From Planifilum fimeticola (GTDB lineage Bacteria; Bacillota; Bacilli; Thermoactinomycetales; DSM-44946), in assembly GCF_003001905.1 (NCBI RefSeq), contig NZ_PVNE01000002.1:62001-126000 (forward strand): a stretch of 64,000 nt of DNA, read 5' to 3'. The translations under genes and the position numbers were made by a program. Below the pieces are notes generated by a model that was not told where the DNA came from, ran no database searches, and saw only the letters and a program-made list of their open reading frames with translations. Below are positions 47,009 to 55,379 of the stretch, piece after piece. How positions within the stretch are numbered: position 1 is the first letter of the stretch; each line of letters begins with the position of its first letter.

Positions 47009-47953
47009 TTGCAAATCATTGTTTCGGAAGTGATCTGGCCGGAGGGGCTGAAGCGGCTGAGGGAATACGCCGATGTGTTTTACGATCCCCATTTGTGGCG
47101 GCGAAAAAAGGAGTTGGCTGAACGTCTCCAGCGTGCAGATGCCCTGGTTGTGCGCAACCAGACCCGGGTGGACGTGGCGTTATTGGATGAGGCAAAACAC
47201 CTTAAGGTCATCGGTCGCCTGGGTGTGGGAGTTGATAACATCGATCTCCGGGCCGCCCGCAGCCGGGGGATTGCCGTCGTTTACGGAAGAAACGCCAATG
47301 CCACATCGGTGGCAGAGTACGTAATGGCGGCCATTCTCCACTGTTCGCGCCGACTGTTTGCAGCGGACCGGGATGTCCGGGCGGGCGGCTGGGATCGGAG
47401 CCGGTTCGGCGGAAACGAAATCTTCGGCAAGGTGTTGGGGCTGGTCGGACTGGGCGAGATAGCCCATCGGGTGGCCAAACGGGCGATGGCCTTCGGCATG
47501 CGTGTCATCGGCTACGACCCCTACGTTACCCCCTTTGACTTTCCGGTTGCGGAAACGGGGGTGAAGCGGGTCGACTTTTCCGAGCTGTTGCAATCCGCTG
47601 ATTTCGTCAGTCTACACGTTCCTCTAAACGATGAAACCCGCCATCTCTTTTCTTGGTCCGAATTTCGGCAGATGAAGCCCACCGCCTGGATCATCAACTC
47701 TTCCCGGGGTGGGGTGATCCATGAGGGTGATTTGGCTGCTGCCCTGGAACATGGAATGATTGGAGGAGCGGTGTTGGACGTATTGGAAAAAGAACCTGTC
47801 TCCCCTGAACATCCGCTCCTCGGTCACGATCGCGTGGTGTTTACTCCGCACATCGCAGGATTGACGCAAGAGGCACAAGTCCGCACGTCCCATCTGGTGG
47901 CGGAAGAAGTGATTCGGGTTCTTTCCGGTCAACCTTCCCTTTATTCCATTTGA
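47009..47953 (+). CDS. slcC: D-isomer 2-hydroxyacid dehydrogenase family, probable (S)-sulfolactate dehydrogenase
   Basis: 314 residues of the phosphoglycerate dehydrogenase group without the C-terminal serine-binding domain. NAD-binding motif LGLVGLGEIAHRVAKRAMAFG near residue 150, catalytic Arg in NSSRGGVI, and catalytic His in FTPHIAG. It would oxidise (S)-sulfolactate to sulfopyruvate. TTG at 47009 follows AAAGGGGGTG. The pairing with an Ldh_2 enzyme and SuyAB-like lyase supports this over a serine-pathway role. Confidence 0.7.
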   Translation: MQIIVSEVIWPEGLKRLREYADVFYDPHLWRRKKELAERLQRADALVVRNQTRVDVALLDEAKHLKVIGRLGVGVDNIDLRAARSRGIAVVYGRNANATSVAEYVMAAILHCSRRLFAADRDVRAGGWDRSRFGGNEIFGKVLGLVGLGEIAHRVAKRAMAFGMRVIGYDPYVTPFDFPVAETGVKRVDFSELLQSADFVSLHVPLNDETRHLFSWSEFRQMKPTAWIINSSRGGVIHEGDLAAALEHGMIGGAVLDVLEKEPVSPEHPLLGHDRVVFTPHIAGLTQEAQVRTSHLVAEEVIRVLSGQPSLYSI

Positions 47954-47990
47954 CCTCAAAATCTATTAAAAGGTTCAGAGGAGTGTCCGC

Positions 47991-49070
47991 ATGCGTGAAA
48001 ACCGATACCGGTCCGAGGATTTGGAACGTTTTGCGAGGGCGGTGTTGGTCTCCTTGAGAGTGCCCGAACGGGATGCGGAGCTGGTGAGCGATTCCCTGAT
48101 CCGGTCCAATCTGGCGGGCATCGACAGCCACGGGATCAGCAGGCTGACGATTTACGCGAAGCGCGTCCGCGAGGGGCGGATTGCCGCCAAACCGGAAATC
48201 CGCATCACGCGGTCGGGGGCTGTTCTCCGGGTGGACGGGGGCAACGGCCTGGGGCAGGTGGTGGCCATGAGGGCGCTGGAGGCGGCGATTCCCGTGGCAG
48301 AGCAGTCGGGGCTTGCCGGGATCGCGATCCGCAGAAGCAATCATTATGGTGCCGCTTCCTATTTTTGTGAATGGGCCTGTCGAAAAAACCGGGCGTTGAT
48401 GGCACTGACCAATTCGCCGCCGGGCATTCCCCCGCACGGAGGCAAAAAGGCGTTTTTGGGAACCAATCCCATCGCCTTCGGGTTTCCTACGCGGCAGGGT
48501 CCTCCCCTGATCGTCGATATGTCCTCCAGCGTCGTCGCCCGGGGCAAAATCATCCTTGCCGCCCGTGAGGGGAAGGCGATCCCGCCCGGATGGGCCATCG
48601 ACCGGGAGGGACGGGAAACCACCGATCCGGTGGAGGCGCTTCAGGGTGCGGTGCTTCCCTTCGGAGGGGTGAAAGGGTACGCCCTCGCCGCGGCGGTGGA
48701 GGTGCTTTCCGGGGTGTTGAGCGGCGCCGCCTTCGGGCCCCATGTGCGAAACCTTTACGAGGAGGGGCATGCAGCCGCCGATGTGGGACACTTTTTTATC
48801 CTGATGGATCTTTCCCGGTGGATGCCCATCGATGTGTACTTTCGACGGATCGAGCAATTTTTGCGGGAGCTGAAGTCGGTTCCCCGGGCCGAAGGGGCGG
48901 AGGAGATCCTGTATCCCGGTGAGGGACGGGAGCGAAGAATCCGCAGGAGGTTAAAGGAAGGGATTCCCCTTTCAAGGGAAGTGGTGTCGGATTTGGAAGA
49001 GCTGGGCCGAAGCTGCGACGTCTCCTTTCCCGCCCCGATCGGCGGGGAGGCGGAAGGGAATCAAGGATGA
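47991..49070 (+). CDS. comC: Ldh_2 family dehydrogenase, probable (R)-sulfolactate dehydrogenase
   Basis: 359 residues of the malate/L-lactate dehydrogenase (Ldh_2) family, a non-Rossmann NAD enzyme. Motifs SNLAGIDSHGISRL, RRSNHYGAASYFCEWA, GTNPIAFGFPT and KGYALAAAVEVLSG are family hallmarks. Known ComC reduces sulfopyruvate to (R)-sulfolactate, which with the SlcC-like enzyme makes a two-enzyme racemase feeding SuyAB. ATG at 47991 follows GAGGAG. It has an extra C-terminal tail of about 25 residues rich in Ser, Glu and Gly. Last gene of the block. Confidence 0.74.
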   Translation: MRENRYRSEDLERFARAVLVSLRVPERDAELVSDSLIRSNLAGIDSHGISRLTIYAKRVREGRIAAKPEIRITRSGAVLRVDGGNGLGQVVAMRALEAAIPVAEQSGLAGIAIRRSNHYGAASYFCEWACRKNRALMALTNSPPGIPPHGGKKAFLGTNPIAFGFPTRQGPPLIVDMSSSVVARGKIILAAREGKAIPPGWAIDREGRETTDPVEALQGAVLPFGGVKGYALAAAVEVLSGVLSGAAFGPHVRNLYEEGHAAADVGHFFILMDLSRWMPIDVYFRRIEQFLRELKSVPRAEGAEEILYPGEGRERRIRRRLKEGIPLSREVVSDLEELGRSCDVSFPAPIGGEAEGNQG

Positions 49071-49237
49071 GGCAGGGACGGGAATGGCAGCCTTCCATGC
49101 CGGAAAATCGGGTCGGTTTTTTCGAAGGGCATCTTGAGTTCTGCGATTCCCCTTTTTCTGATAATCTGGTAACATAGGGCCATGAAGCCGATGAAAATGT
49201 AATGACATTTCCCCTTTTGCGGGAAGGAGGATTCCAT

Positions 49238-50812
49238 TTGGACGTACAGAGCTTTCTGCGGGAGGAGAACGAGGCGATCGCCCGTTTGTCCGAACGGGTG
49301 GCCCACGCCGTGTGGATGGTGAACACCACCGGGGAGAAGAAGTGGCAGGAGGCGGAAGTGGAGGCGGAGAGGGAGTACCGGCGGCACTTTGCCGACCGGA
49401 AGCGGTTTGAGCGGATTGCCGAGCTGAGGGAGAAAGTCCCGGAGGGCTCCCTGGAGCGGCGGCAACTGGATCGCCTGTATCAGGAAGCGCTGGAAAACCA
49501 GGTTCCCGAGGAATTGCTGGATGAAATGGTCCGCCTTTCATCGGAGCTGAGCAATATCTTCAACACCTTTCGCGGAACCGTCGACGGGCGGAAGGTGACG
49601 GAAAACGAGGTGCGAAACGTCTTGGCGACGAGCACCGATTCCGAAGAGCGGGAAAAGGTGTGGCGGGCGAGCAAGCAGATCGGGCGGGAATTGGAGAAGG
49701 GATTGATCCGGCTGGTCAAACTCCGAAACGAGGCGGCGCGCCGCTTGGGGTTTGAGGATCACCATCAAATGATGTTCCAGCTCAGCGAGTTGGATCGGGA
49801 CGAAGTGTTCTCCCTGTTTGGACGACTTAAAACATTGACCGACGAGCCCTTCCGCCGGATCAAGGGGGAAATCGATGCGGAGCTGGGGGAAAAATTCGGG
49901 TTGGAGCCTCAAGAGCTGAGGCCGTGGCATTATTCGGATCCCTTTTTTCAGGAAGCCCCGCCGGTACCCGGCCTGGATATGGACGTTCATTACCGGGGGA
50001 AAAACATCGAGAAACTGACCGCCGACACCTATTCCGCCCTCGGGCTGGAGATCCGGGACATGCTCGCCAAAAGCGACCTGTACGAGCGGGAAGGGAAAAA
50101 CCAGCACGCCTTCTGTCTGGATATGAATCGCCGGGGAGATGTCCGGGTTCTGTGCAACATCCGGGACAATGAATACTGGATGTCCACCATGCTGCACGAG
50201 TTCGGTCACGCCGTATACGATAAGTACGCGGATCGGAATCTGCCCTTCATCCTGCGCACTCCCGCTCATATCTTCACGACCGAGGCCGTCGCGATGTTTT
50301 TCGGTCGCCTGACGCGGAACCGGGAGTGGTTGGAGCGCTTTCCCCGGGTGGACCGAGCGGAGCTCTCCCGGATCATGCCCCAGGTGGAGAAGATGCTCCA
50401 GCGGCAGATGCTGATCGTCGCCCGCTGGATCATCACCTTCGTCACCTTTGAGAGGGAGCTTTACCGCGATCCCGATCAGGACCTGAACCGCCTGTGGTGG
50501 AAGCTGGTCCGGGAGATTCAGTATGTGAATCCGCCGGAGGAAACGGATGAACCCCATTGGGCCTCCAAGATCCACTTCACCATCGCACCGGTGTATTACC
50601 AAAATTACCTGCTGGGGGAACTGACGGCCTCCCAGTTTGACGCCGCCCTTCGCCGAAACGGGGCGACCTCGCTTTTCACCGAGGAGACCGGCCGCTTTTT
50701 CCTGGAAAAGGTGTTTCAGCCCGGAGACCGGAGCGGCTGGAGAGTCCTGATCGAGGAGGCGACGGGGGAAGGGCTCAACCCGGAACACTTCGTGAATCAG
50801 TTTGTCCGTTAA
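49238..50812 (+). CDS. M2/M3-like zinc metallopeptidase
   Basis: 524 residues. Zinc site HEFGHAVYD (His-Glu-x-x-His, near residue 325) with the third ligand in FTTEAVAMFF, the arrangement of gluzincin peptidases. The alpha-helical body and IHFTIAPVYYQNYLLGELTASQF region resemble M2/M3 peptidyl dipeptidases and carboxypeptidases. It is cytoplasmic (no signal). TTG at 49238 is selected because AAGGAGG lies 7 bases upstream. It stands apart from the sulfolactate block. Confidence 0.85.
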   Translation: MDVQSFLREENEAIARLSERVAHAVWMVNTTGEKKWQEAEVEAEREYRRHFADRKRFERIAELREKVPEGSLERRQLDRLYQEALENQVPEELLDEMVRLSSELSNIFNTFRGTVDGRKVTENEVRNVLATSTDSEEREKVWRASKQIGRELEKGLIRLVKLRNEAARRLGFEDHHQMMFQLSELDRDEVFSLFGRLKTLTDEPFRRIKGEIDAELGEKFGLEPQELRPWHYSDPFFQEAPPVPGLDMDVHYRGKNIEKLTADTYSALGLEIRDMLAKSDLYEREGKNQHAFCLDMNRRGDVRVLCNIRDNEYWMSTMLHEFGHAVYDKYADRNLPFILRTPAHIFTTEAVAMFFGRLTRNREWLERFPRVDRAELSRIMPQVEKMLQRQMLIVARWIITFVTFERELYRDPDQDLNRLWWKLVREIQYVNPPEETDEPHWASKIHFTIAPVYYQNYLLGELTASQFDAALRRNGATSLFTEETGRFFLEKVFQPGDRSGWRVLIEEATGEGLNPEHFVNQFVR

Positions 50813-50850
50813 CCGGTGAGAAGCCCGGACGAAAACCTGCACATCCGAAA

Positions 50851-50885
50851 CGAAAAAGGCGACCGGTATCGGTTCGCCTTTTTCG
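50851..50885. terminator. Bidirectional terminator after the metallopeptidase gene
   Basis: CGAAAAAGGCGA and TCGCCTTTTTCG are perfect 12-base arms around an 11-base loop, with T tracts in both directions. Confidence 0.85.
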
Positions 50886-50898
50886 CGGGACATCCTCC

Positions 50899-51105
50899 TC
50901 AGGGGGCCGCCGGATCCCGTCTGGCTCGGAAGTTGATCCGTATCTCTCTGTTTTCTTTCCCGGCGTCCCCCGGCGGAGGATGTTCTTCTCCTTCTTCCGG
51001 CTCTTCCAAGAAGTAATGGTACATATACAGCCATTCCGGTTGAATCAGTCCCAGGGTCAGAGGGCCGTAGGGCACAAGGCGAGTCCGTTCCCCGATCCTG
51101 CTCAC
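50899..51105 (-). CDS. Hypothetical 68-residue protein
   Basis: GTG at 51105 with GGGGG about 9 bases before it, ending at 50899 next to a bidirectional terminator. Sequence MSRIGERTRLVPYGPLTLG then IQPEWLYMYHYFLEEPEEG, followed by an acidic, proline-rich and basic tail. No family recognised. An alternative ATG at 51114 is too close to the G run. Confidence 0.5.
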   Translation of the reverse strand: MSRIGERTRLVPYGPLTLGLIQPEWLYMYHYFLEEPEEGEEHPPPGDAGKENREIRINFRARRDPAAP

Positions 51106-51204
51106 CGCGCTCATCCCCCTGTCGCTCTGTTAATGTAAGTATATGGGCGCCGGCGGATGGTCATGCGGAGAACGGGAACCGGAAGCGCAGAAAGGGGTGG
51201 AGAG

Positions 51205-52383
51205 ATGAGAGAGCGTTTGTGGACCAAGGATTTCATCCTGATTTGCGCGGTCAATTTTTTTATGTTTGCCGGTTTTTTCATGTTGCTGCCCACCCTTCCG
51301 ATTTTCGTGGTGGATGAGCTGGGGGAATCGGAGAGTCAGGCGGGGCTGGTCGTCGGCGTGTTTACGGTGGCGGCGGTTCTGACCCGGCCCGCCTCCGGCA
51401 TCTGGTTGGATCGGTGGGGAAGGCGGCACATCATGATCCTGTCGCTGGCCTTGTTCGCCGTGGCCTCGTCGTCTTACCTGGCGGCCTTCAGCATGGTTTT
51501 CCTCCTTCTTTTGCGGCTGTTTCACGGCGCCGTCTTCGGGATGTCCACCACTGCCGCGGCGACGGCGGCGGCGGATCAGGTTCCGTCATCCCGTCGGGGC
51601 GAAGGCCTGGGGATCTTCGGCATCTCCTCGATGTTGGCCATGATTCTCAGTCCGGCCCTCGGCATGGCGCTGTTGCAACACGGGTCTTATTCGCTGGTCT
51701 TTCTGGTCGGAGCGGGGCTGGCGACACTGGCTTTGCTGTTCGCTCTCCCGATCCGGCACCCCGAAGCCCAGGCGCGTTCCGGGGAGGAGGGGCGCGGCCT
51801 CAAGCGATGGATTGAGATGCGGGCGGTTCCGTATTCCGTTTCCCTGGTGGGGCCGGCGATCGTTTTCGGCGGTGTCGTCTCCTTCATCTCCCTTTACGCC
51901 ATCGAGCTGGGGAATCCCGGGATGGCCGGAGGTTATTTTGTCGTTTACGCCCTGGCCCTGGTCCTGTCCCGGATGGTGTCGGGAAAAATCTATGACCGCA
52001 AGGGACCCGATAGCGCGGTCATTCCCGGCTTTCTGCTTTATTTGGCGGGTATGGTCGCCCTCGGCCTCGCCGATGGGCCGGTGCTGTTTTATGCGGGGGC
52101 GGGATTGATCGGTTTCGGCTACGGTGCGATTCAGCCCTCCGTTCAGGCTTTGGTCATCGCGGGGGTGCCTGCGGAGCGACGGGGAGCGGCCACCGCCACC
52201 TATTTGACCGCCATGGACGCGGGAATCGGACTCGGCTCCTTCGTGCTGGGGCTGTTTGTCGGATGGTGGGGCTACCGGAGCATGTTCCTGATCGGCGGCC
52301 TGTTCGTGTTGGCATCGATGTTTGTTTACCGGTGGGCAAGGACGCTCTCCCGGGAAAGGGAGGGGGAGAGGAAGACCGCGTAA
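51205..52383 (+). CDS. MFS transporter (drug-export-like)
   Basis: 392 residues with twelve hydrophobic segments. Motif A GIWLDRWGRRHIM follows segment two; the N-terminal NFFMFAGFFMLLPTLPIFVVDELGESESQAG is typical of DHA-type exporters. ATG at 51205 follows AAAGGGGTGG. Substrate unknown. It converges with the RsmF gene, with 21 bases between the stops. Confidence 0.88.
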   Translation: MRERLWTKDFILICAVNFFMFAGFFMLLPTLPIFVVDELGESESQAGLVVGVFTVAAVLTRPASGIWLDRWGRRHIMILSLALFAVASSSYLAAFSMVFLLLLRLFHGAVFGMSTTAAATAAADQVPSSRRGEGLGIFGISSMLAMILSPALGMALLQHGSYSLVFLVGAGLATLALLFALPIRHPEAQARSGEEGRGLKRWIEMRAVPYSVSLVGPAIVFGGVVSFISLYAIELGNPGMAGGYFVVYALALVLSRMVSGKIYDRKGPDSAVIPGFLLYLAGMVALGLADGPVLFYAGAGLIGFGYGAIQPSVQALVIAGVPAERRGAATATYLTAMDAGIGLGSFVLGLFVGWWGYRSMFLIGGLFVLASMFVYRWARTLSREREGERKTA

Positions 52384-52404
52384 AGGATCTTCTCTCCCGG
52401 GGGA

Positions 52405-53778
52405 TCAATCCCACCGCAGCCACTTGGGAAAGTGATTTTTCAACATTCCTCCGGAGATTTTCCCCCAGCCGAGGGGAAAGCGGTCGACGGTCACAAGAAC
52501 CCATCCCTTCTCCCCGGAATGGGGCAGCGTCTCCCCGCGGAGGTAGCGGTGGAGTTCGGGGCTGTCCTCGGCGAAGGAGACGGCACGCTTGACGCGGTCC
52601 GGCGTCAGGGTCATCGACCAGGAGTGGGAGGGGACAAACCGCCCCTTTTTCACCTGCCCCAGATAGCATCCCGGGCGTTCCACCTTGAGCCCCTTCAGAG
52701 TGGGGAGAGGACCCGGCAGAAGGTACAGGTGCTCTCCGTACAGGGTGAAGGGGCCGTCGGGGGGGCCTTCCGCCAGCGTTTCCCGGGCAAACTGCTTCAA
52801 TTTGTTTTTGGCGTCGGCGGAGACGGGCGGAAAGGCGCCCGGACGCGGGGCCGTCCCTTCCGGACCGCCGGTCTTTTCCATGACGGCGACGAAATGTCCC
52901 TCGCCCCGGAGGTGATGGGGCCAAAGCCGGGCGGAACGGGCGAGCTGCGACGGACCGTCAACCCAGTCGGGACGCCCCTCCCGGTAATGTTCCGCCTGGG
53001 GGACGGGCTTCAGTTCGAATTCCGGATGTTGTTCCAAGAAGCGGAGGATCACTTCCTCGTTTTCCACCGGATTGAAGGTGCAGGTGGAATAGGTGAGCCG
53101 CCCGCCGGGGCGGAGCATTGCGGCGGCCGCTTCCAGAATCTCCAGCTGCACGTCGGCGCAGCGTCGAGTGGCCCGCGGACTCCACCGTCCGCACACGTCG
53201 GGATCCTTGCGGAACATGCCTTCGCCGGAGCAGGGGGCGTCCACCAGGATCCGGTCGAAGAAGCCGACAAAGCGTCGGCTCAGCCTCCGCGGCGACTCGG
53301 TCAGGACCACCGCGTGGCTCACGCCCAAGCGGTCCAGGTTTTCCACCAGCACCTTGACCCGCCGGGGATCGATCTCGTTGGCGACCAGAAGGCCCTGGCC
53401 CCTCATGCGGGCGGCGATTTGGGTTGTTTTCCCGCCGGGAGCGGCACAAAGGTCCAACACCCGTTCTCCCGGTCGGGGATCCAGGGCCACCACCGGGGCC
53501 ATGGCGCTGGGTTCCTGGATGTAATACAGCCCGGCGGCATGGTAGACGTGTTTCCCCGGACGATCCTCTTCCGGCTCGAAATAAAAGCCTTCCCCGCACC
53601 AGGGGATCGGTTCCAAGCGGAAGGGAACCCGCTGAAGAAATTCCTCCACCCCGATTTTGAGGGTGTTCACCCGGAGGCCTTTGGATGGCGGTTCTTCATA
53701 GGTGGCGAGGAAGGCGGGATATTCTTCCTTCAGGAGTGCGTTCATTTGTTCCAGGTATTCGTTGGGGAGCTGTGCCAC
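52405..53778 (-). CDS. RsmF/RsmB-family 16S rRNA (cytosine-5-) methyltransferase
   Basis: 457 residues. SAM site motif LDLCAAPGGKTTQIAARM, first catalytic region DAPCSGEGMFRK (PC) and the TYSTCTFNPVENE motif with the catalytic cysteine. An N-terminal RsmF segment (YLEQMNALLKEEYPAFLATYEEPPSKGLRVNTL) and C-terminal PUA-like region (VERPGCYLGQVKKGRFVPSHSWSMTL) complete the RsmF order. It methylates a cytosine of 16S rRNA. GTG at 53778 follows GGAGG. Confidence 0.93.
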   Translation of the reverse strand: MAQLPNEYLEQMNALLKEEYPAFLATYEEPPSKGLRVNTLKIGVEEFLQRVPFRLEPIPWCGEGFYFEPEEDRPGKHVYHAAGLYYIQEPSAMAPVVALDPRPGERVLDLCAAPGGKTTQIAARMRGQGLLVANEIDPRRVKVLVENLDRLGVSHAVVLTESPRRLSRRFVGFFDRILVDAPCSGEGMFRKDPDVCGRWSPRATRRCADVQLEILEAAAAMLRPGGRLTYSTCTFNPVENEEVILRFLEQHPEFELKPVPQAEHYREGRPDWVDGPSQLARSARLWPHHLRGEGHFVAVMEKTGGPEGTAPRPGAFPPVSADAKNKLKQFARETLAEGPPDGPFTLYGEHLYLLPGPLPTLKGLKVERPGCYLGQVKKGRFVPSHSWSMTLTPDRVKRAVSFAEDSPELHRYLRGETLPHSGEKGWVLVTVDRFPLGWGKISGGMLKNHFPKWLRWD

Positions 53779-53975
53779 AGGTCATCCTCCCGTCTGGTGT
53801 CTGAGGTTGCACCTGTTATTGTAGCAAACGGGAGGAAGGAAAAAAATGATGGGGCCGATGATAAAGCCCGAAGCCGGGGGTGCGGCGATTGCTGTCGCCC
53901 TTTTCCGATGAAAGGGAGCCCCCGAGGACTGGTTTGACCGAGGATCTGTGAATTCGAGGTAATGGGAGGGATAGG

Positions 53976-55379
53976 ATGGAGAATTCAAAGGTGCGCCGTT
54001 GGGGAGCTGAAGCCATTGCCGCCGTGCAGTGGCTGATCTTTTTGGTGGCCAACACGGTGGCGCTGCCGGTGGTGATCGCCGAGATTTTTCAATTCACACC
54101 TTCGGAAACCGCCGCCCTGATGCAGCGGACGTTTTTGGTGGTGGCGATCGGATCGCTGCTGCAGGGATGGCTGGGACACCGGCTGCCGCTCATGGACGGA
54201 CCTGCGGGCATTTGGATGGGGGTGTTCGCCATCCTGGGGAGTCAGGCTCTCGCGCAGGGCAGCGATGCCCGGGAGGTATTGCAGTCGTTGGAGGGGGCGA
54301 TGCTGGTCACCGGGGGATGTTTTTTGATCCTCTCCATGACGGGAGTGTTGGGAAGAATGCTTTCCCTTTTCACTCCCCTGGTGACGGGGACTTATCTGCT
54401 TCTGCTCGTCTCTCAGCTGAGCGGGATCTTTTTTCAGGGAATGTTGACCGGTGCAAACGGCGATTTTGATCCGCTTTCCGCTTTGATCGCCCTGGGGGTG
54501 TTTTTTCTCGTCCTTCTCCTGTCCGCCGTCGGGAGAGGATGGTGGAAAAGTTATGCGATGCTGATCGGGATGCTCGCCGGATGGATTCTTTTTTTCGCTC
54601 TCGGGCGGGCCTCCGGGACGGAGATCTCGACCGGTTCGCCGGTTCCGTCCGTGTTTGAATGGGGGCTTCCGCGCGTCGGAATGGAGTCGGCGGTTACCGG
54701 AATCCTCGTCGCTTTCGTCCTGCTGTCCAACATGGTGGCCAGTCTGGCAGCCGTCGGCGAGGCGGTCCGCGGCCGCAGCCATGTGAATATCCGGGAGTTG
54801 AACCGGGGAAGTTGGGTGAGCGGGATCAACCACGGCTTGTCCGCCCTGTTCTCCACGGGCGGGATGGTTCCCCTTTCCGTGTCGGCGGGTTTTATCCGGC
54901 TGACCGGAGTAAGGGGAAGGAGCCCCTTCTTGTTCGCCTGTCTGCTCATGATCGGGGTTTCCCTGGTTCCGACCTTGACGGAGGCGCTTGCCTCCATTCC
55001 GGGTCCCGTCGTCTACGCCGCCCTCTTGGCCTCCTTCGTCCAAATGGCGGGCACCGCGTTGCGGACGGTGATGGAACACCCCCTGGACGAGCGGCGAACG
55101 ACGATTTTTGGAATCAGCCTGGTGTTGGGGGTCGGGACGATGTTTCTCCCCACTCCGTTTTTTGATGCGTTCCCTCCGGCGGTAAGATATGTGCTCGAAA
55201 ACGGACTCCTCGTCGGAACGTTGGCCGTATTTTTCCTCGAGCAGCTCTGGCGGGAAAGGAAGCGTTTGTCATCGGATCCGGGTGGAAATAATGGGGATCA
55301 GCATCGGGAAAAACGCTTGAAGGAAGGGATCCCCTCTGAACAAGCCGGAGAAGGAAAAGCTGAAGGAGATTACCGTTGA
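53976..55379 (+). CDS. NCS2 family nucleobase permease
   Basis: 467 residues with about twelve membrane segments. Motifs QWLIFLVANTVALPVVIAEIF, GMESAVTGILVAFVLLSNMVASLAAVGEAVRG and SWVSGINHGLSALFSTGGMV follow the purine/uracil symporter pattern, though substrate residues are not clear enough to name a nucleobase. ATG at 53976 follows GGGAGGG. It overlaps the next frame, SpoVAF, by 44 bases. The hydrophilic C-terminal tail (about 30 residues) is encoded by the overlap. Confidence 0.85.
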   Translation: MENSKVRRWGAEAIAAVQWLIFLVANTVALPVVIAEIFQFTPSETAALMQRTFLVVAIGSLLQGWLGHRLPLMDGPAGIWMGVFAILGSQALAQGSDAREVLQSLEGAMLVTGGCFLILSMTGVLGRMLSLFTPLVTGTYLLLLVSQLSGIFFQGMLTGANGDFDPLSALIALGVFFLVLLLSAVGRGWWKSYAMLIGMLAGWILFFALGRASGTEISTGSPVPSVFEWGLPRVGMESAVTGILVAFVLLSNMVASLAAVGEAVRGRSHVNIRELNRGSWVSGINHGLSALFSTGGMVPLSVSAGFIRLTGVRGRSPFLFACLLMIGVSLVPTLTEALASIPGPVVYAALLASFVQMAGTALRTVMEHPLDERRTTIFGISLVLGVGTMFLPTPFFDAFPPAVRYVLENGLLVGTLAVFFLEQLWRERKRLSSDPGGNNGDQHREKRLKEGIPSEQAGEGKAEGDYR

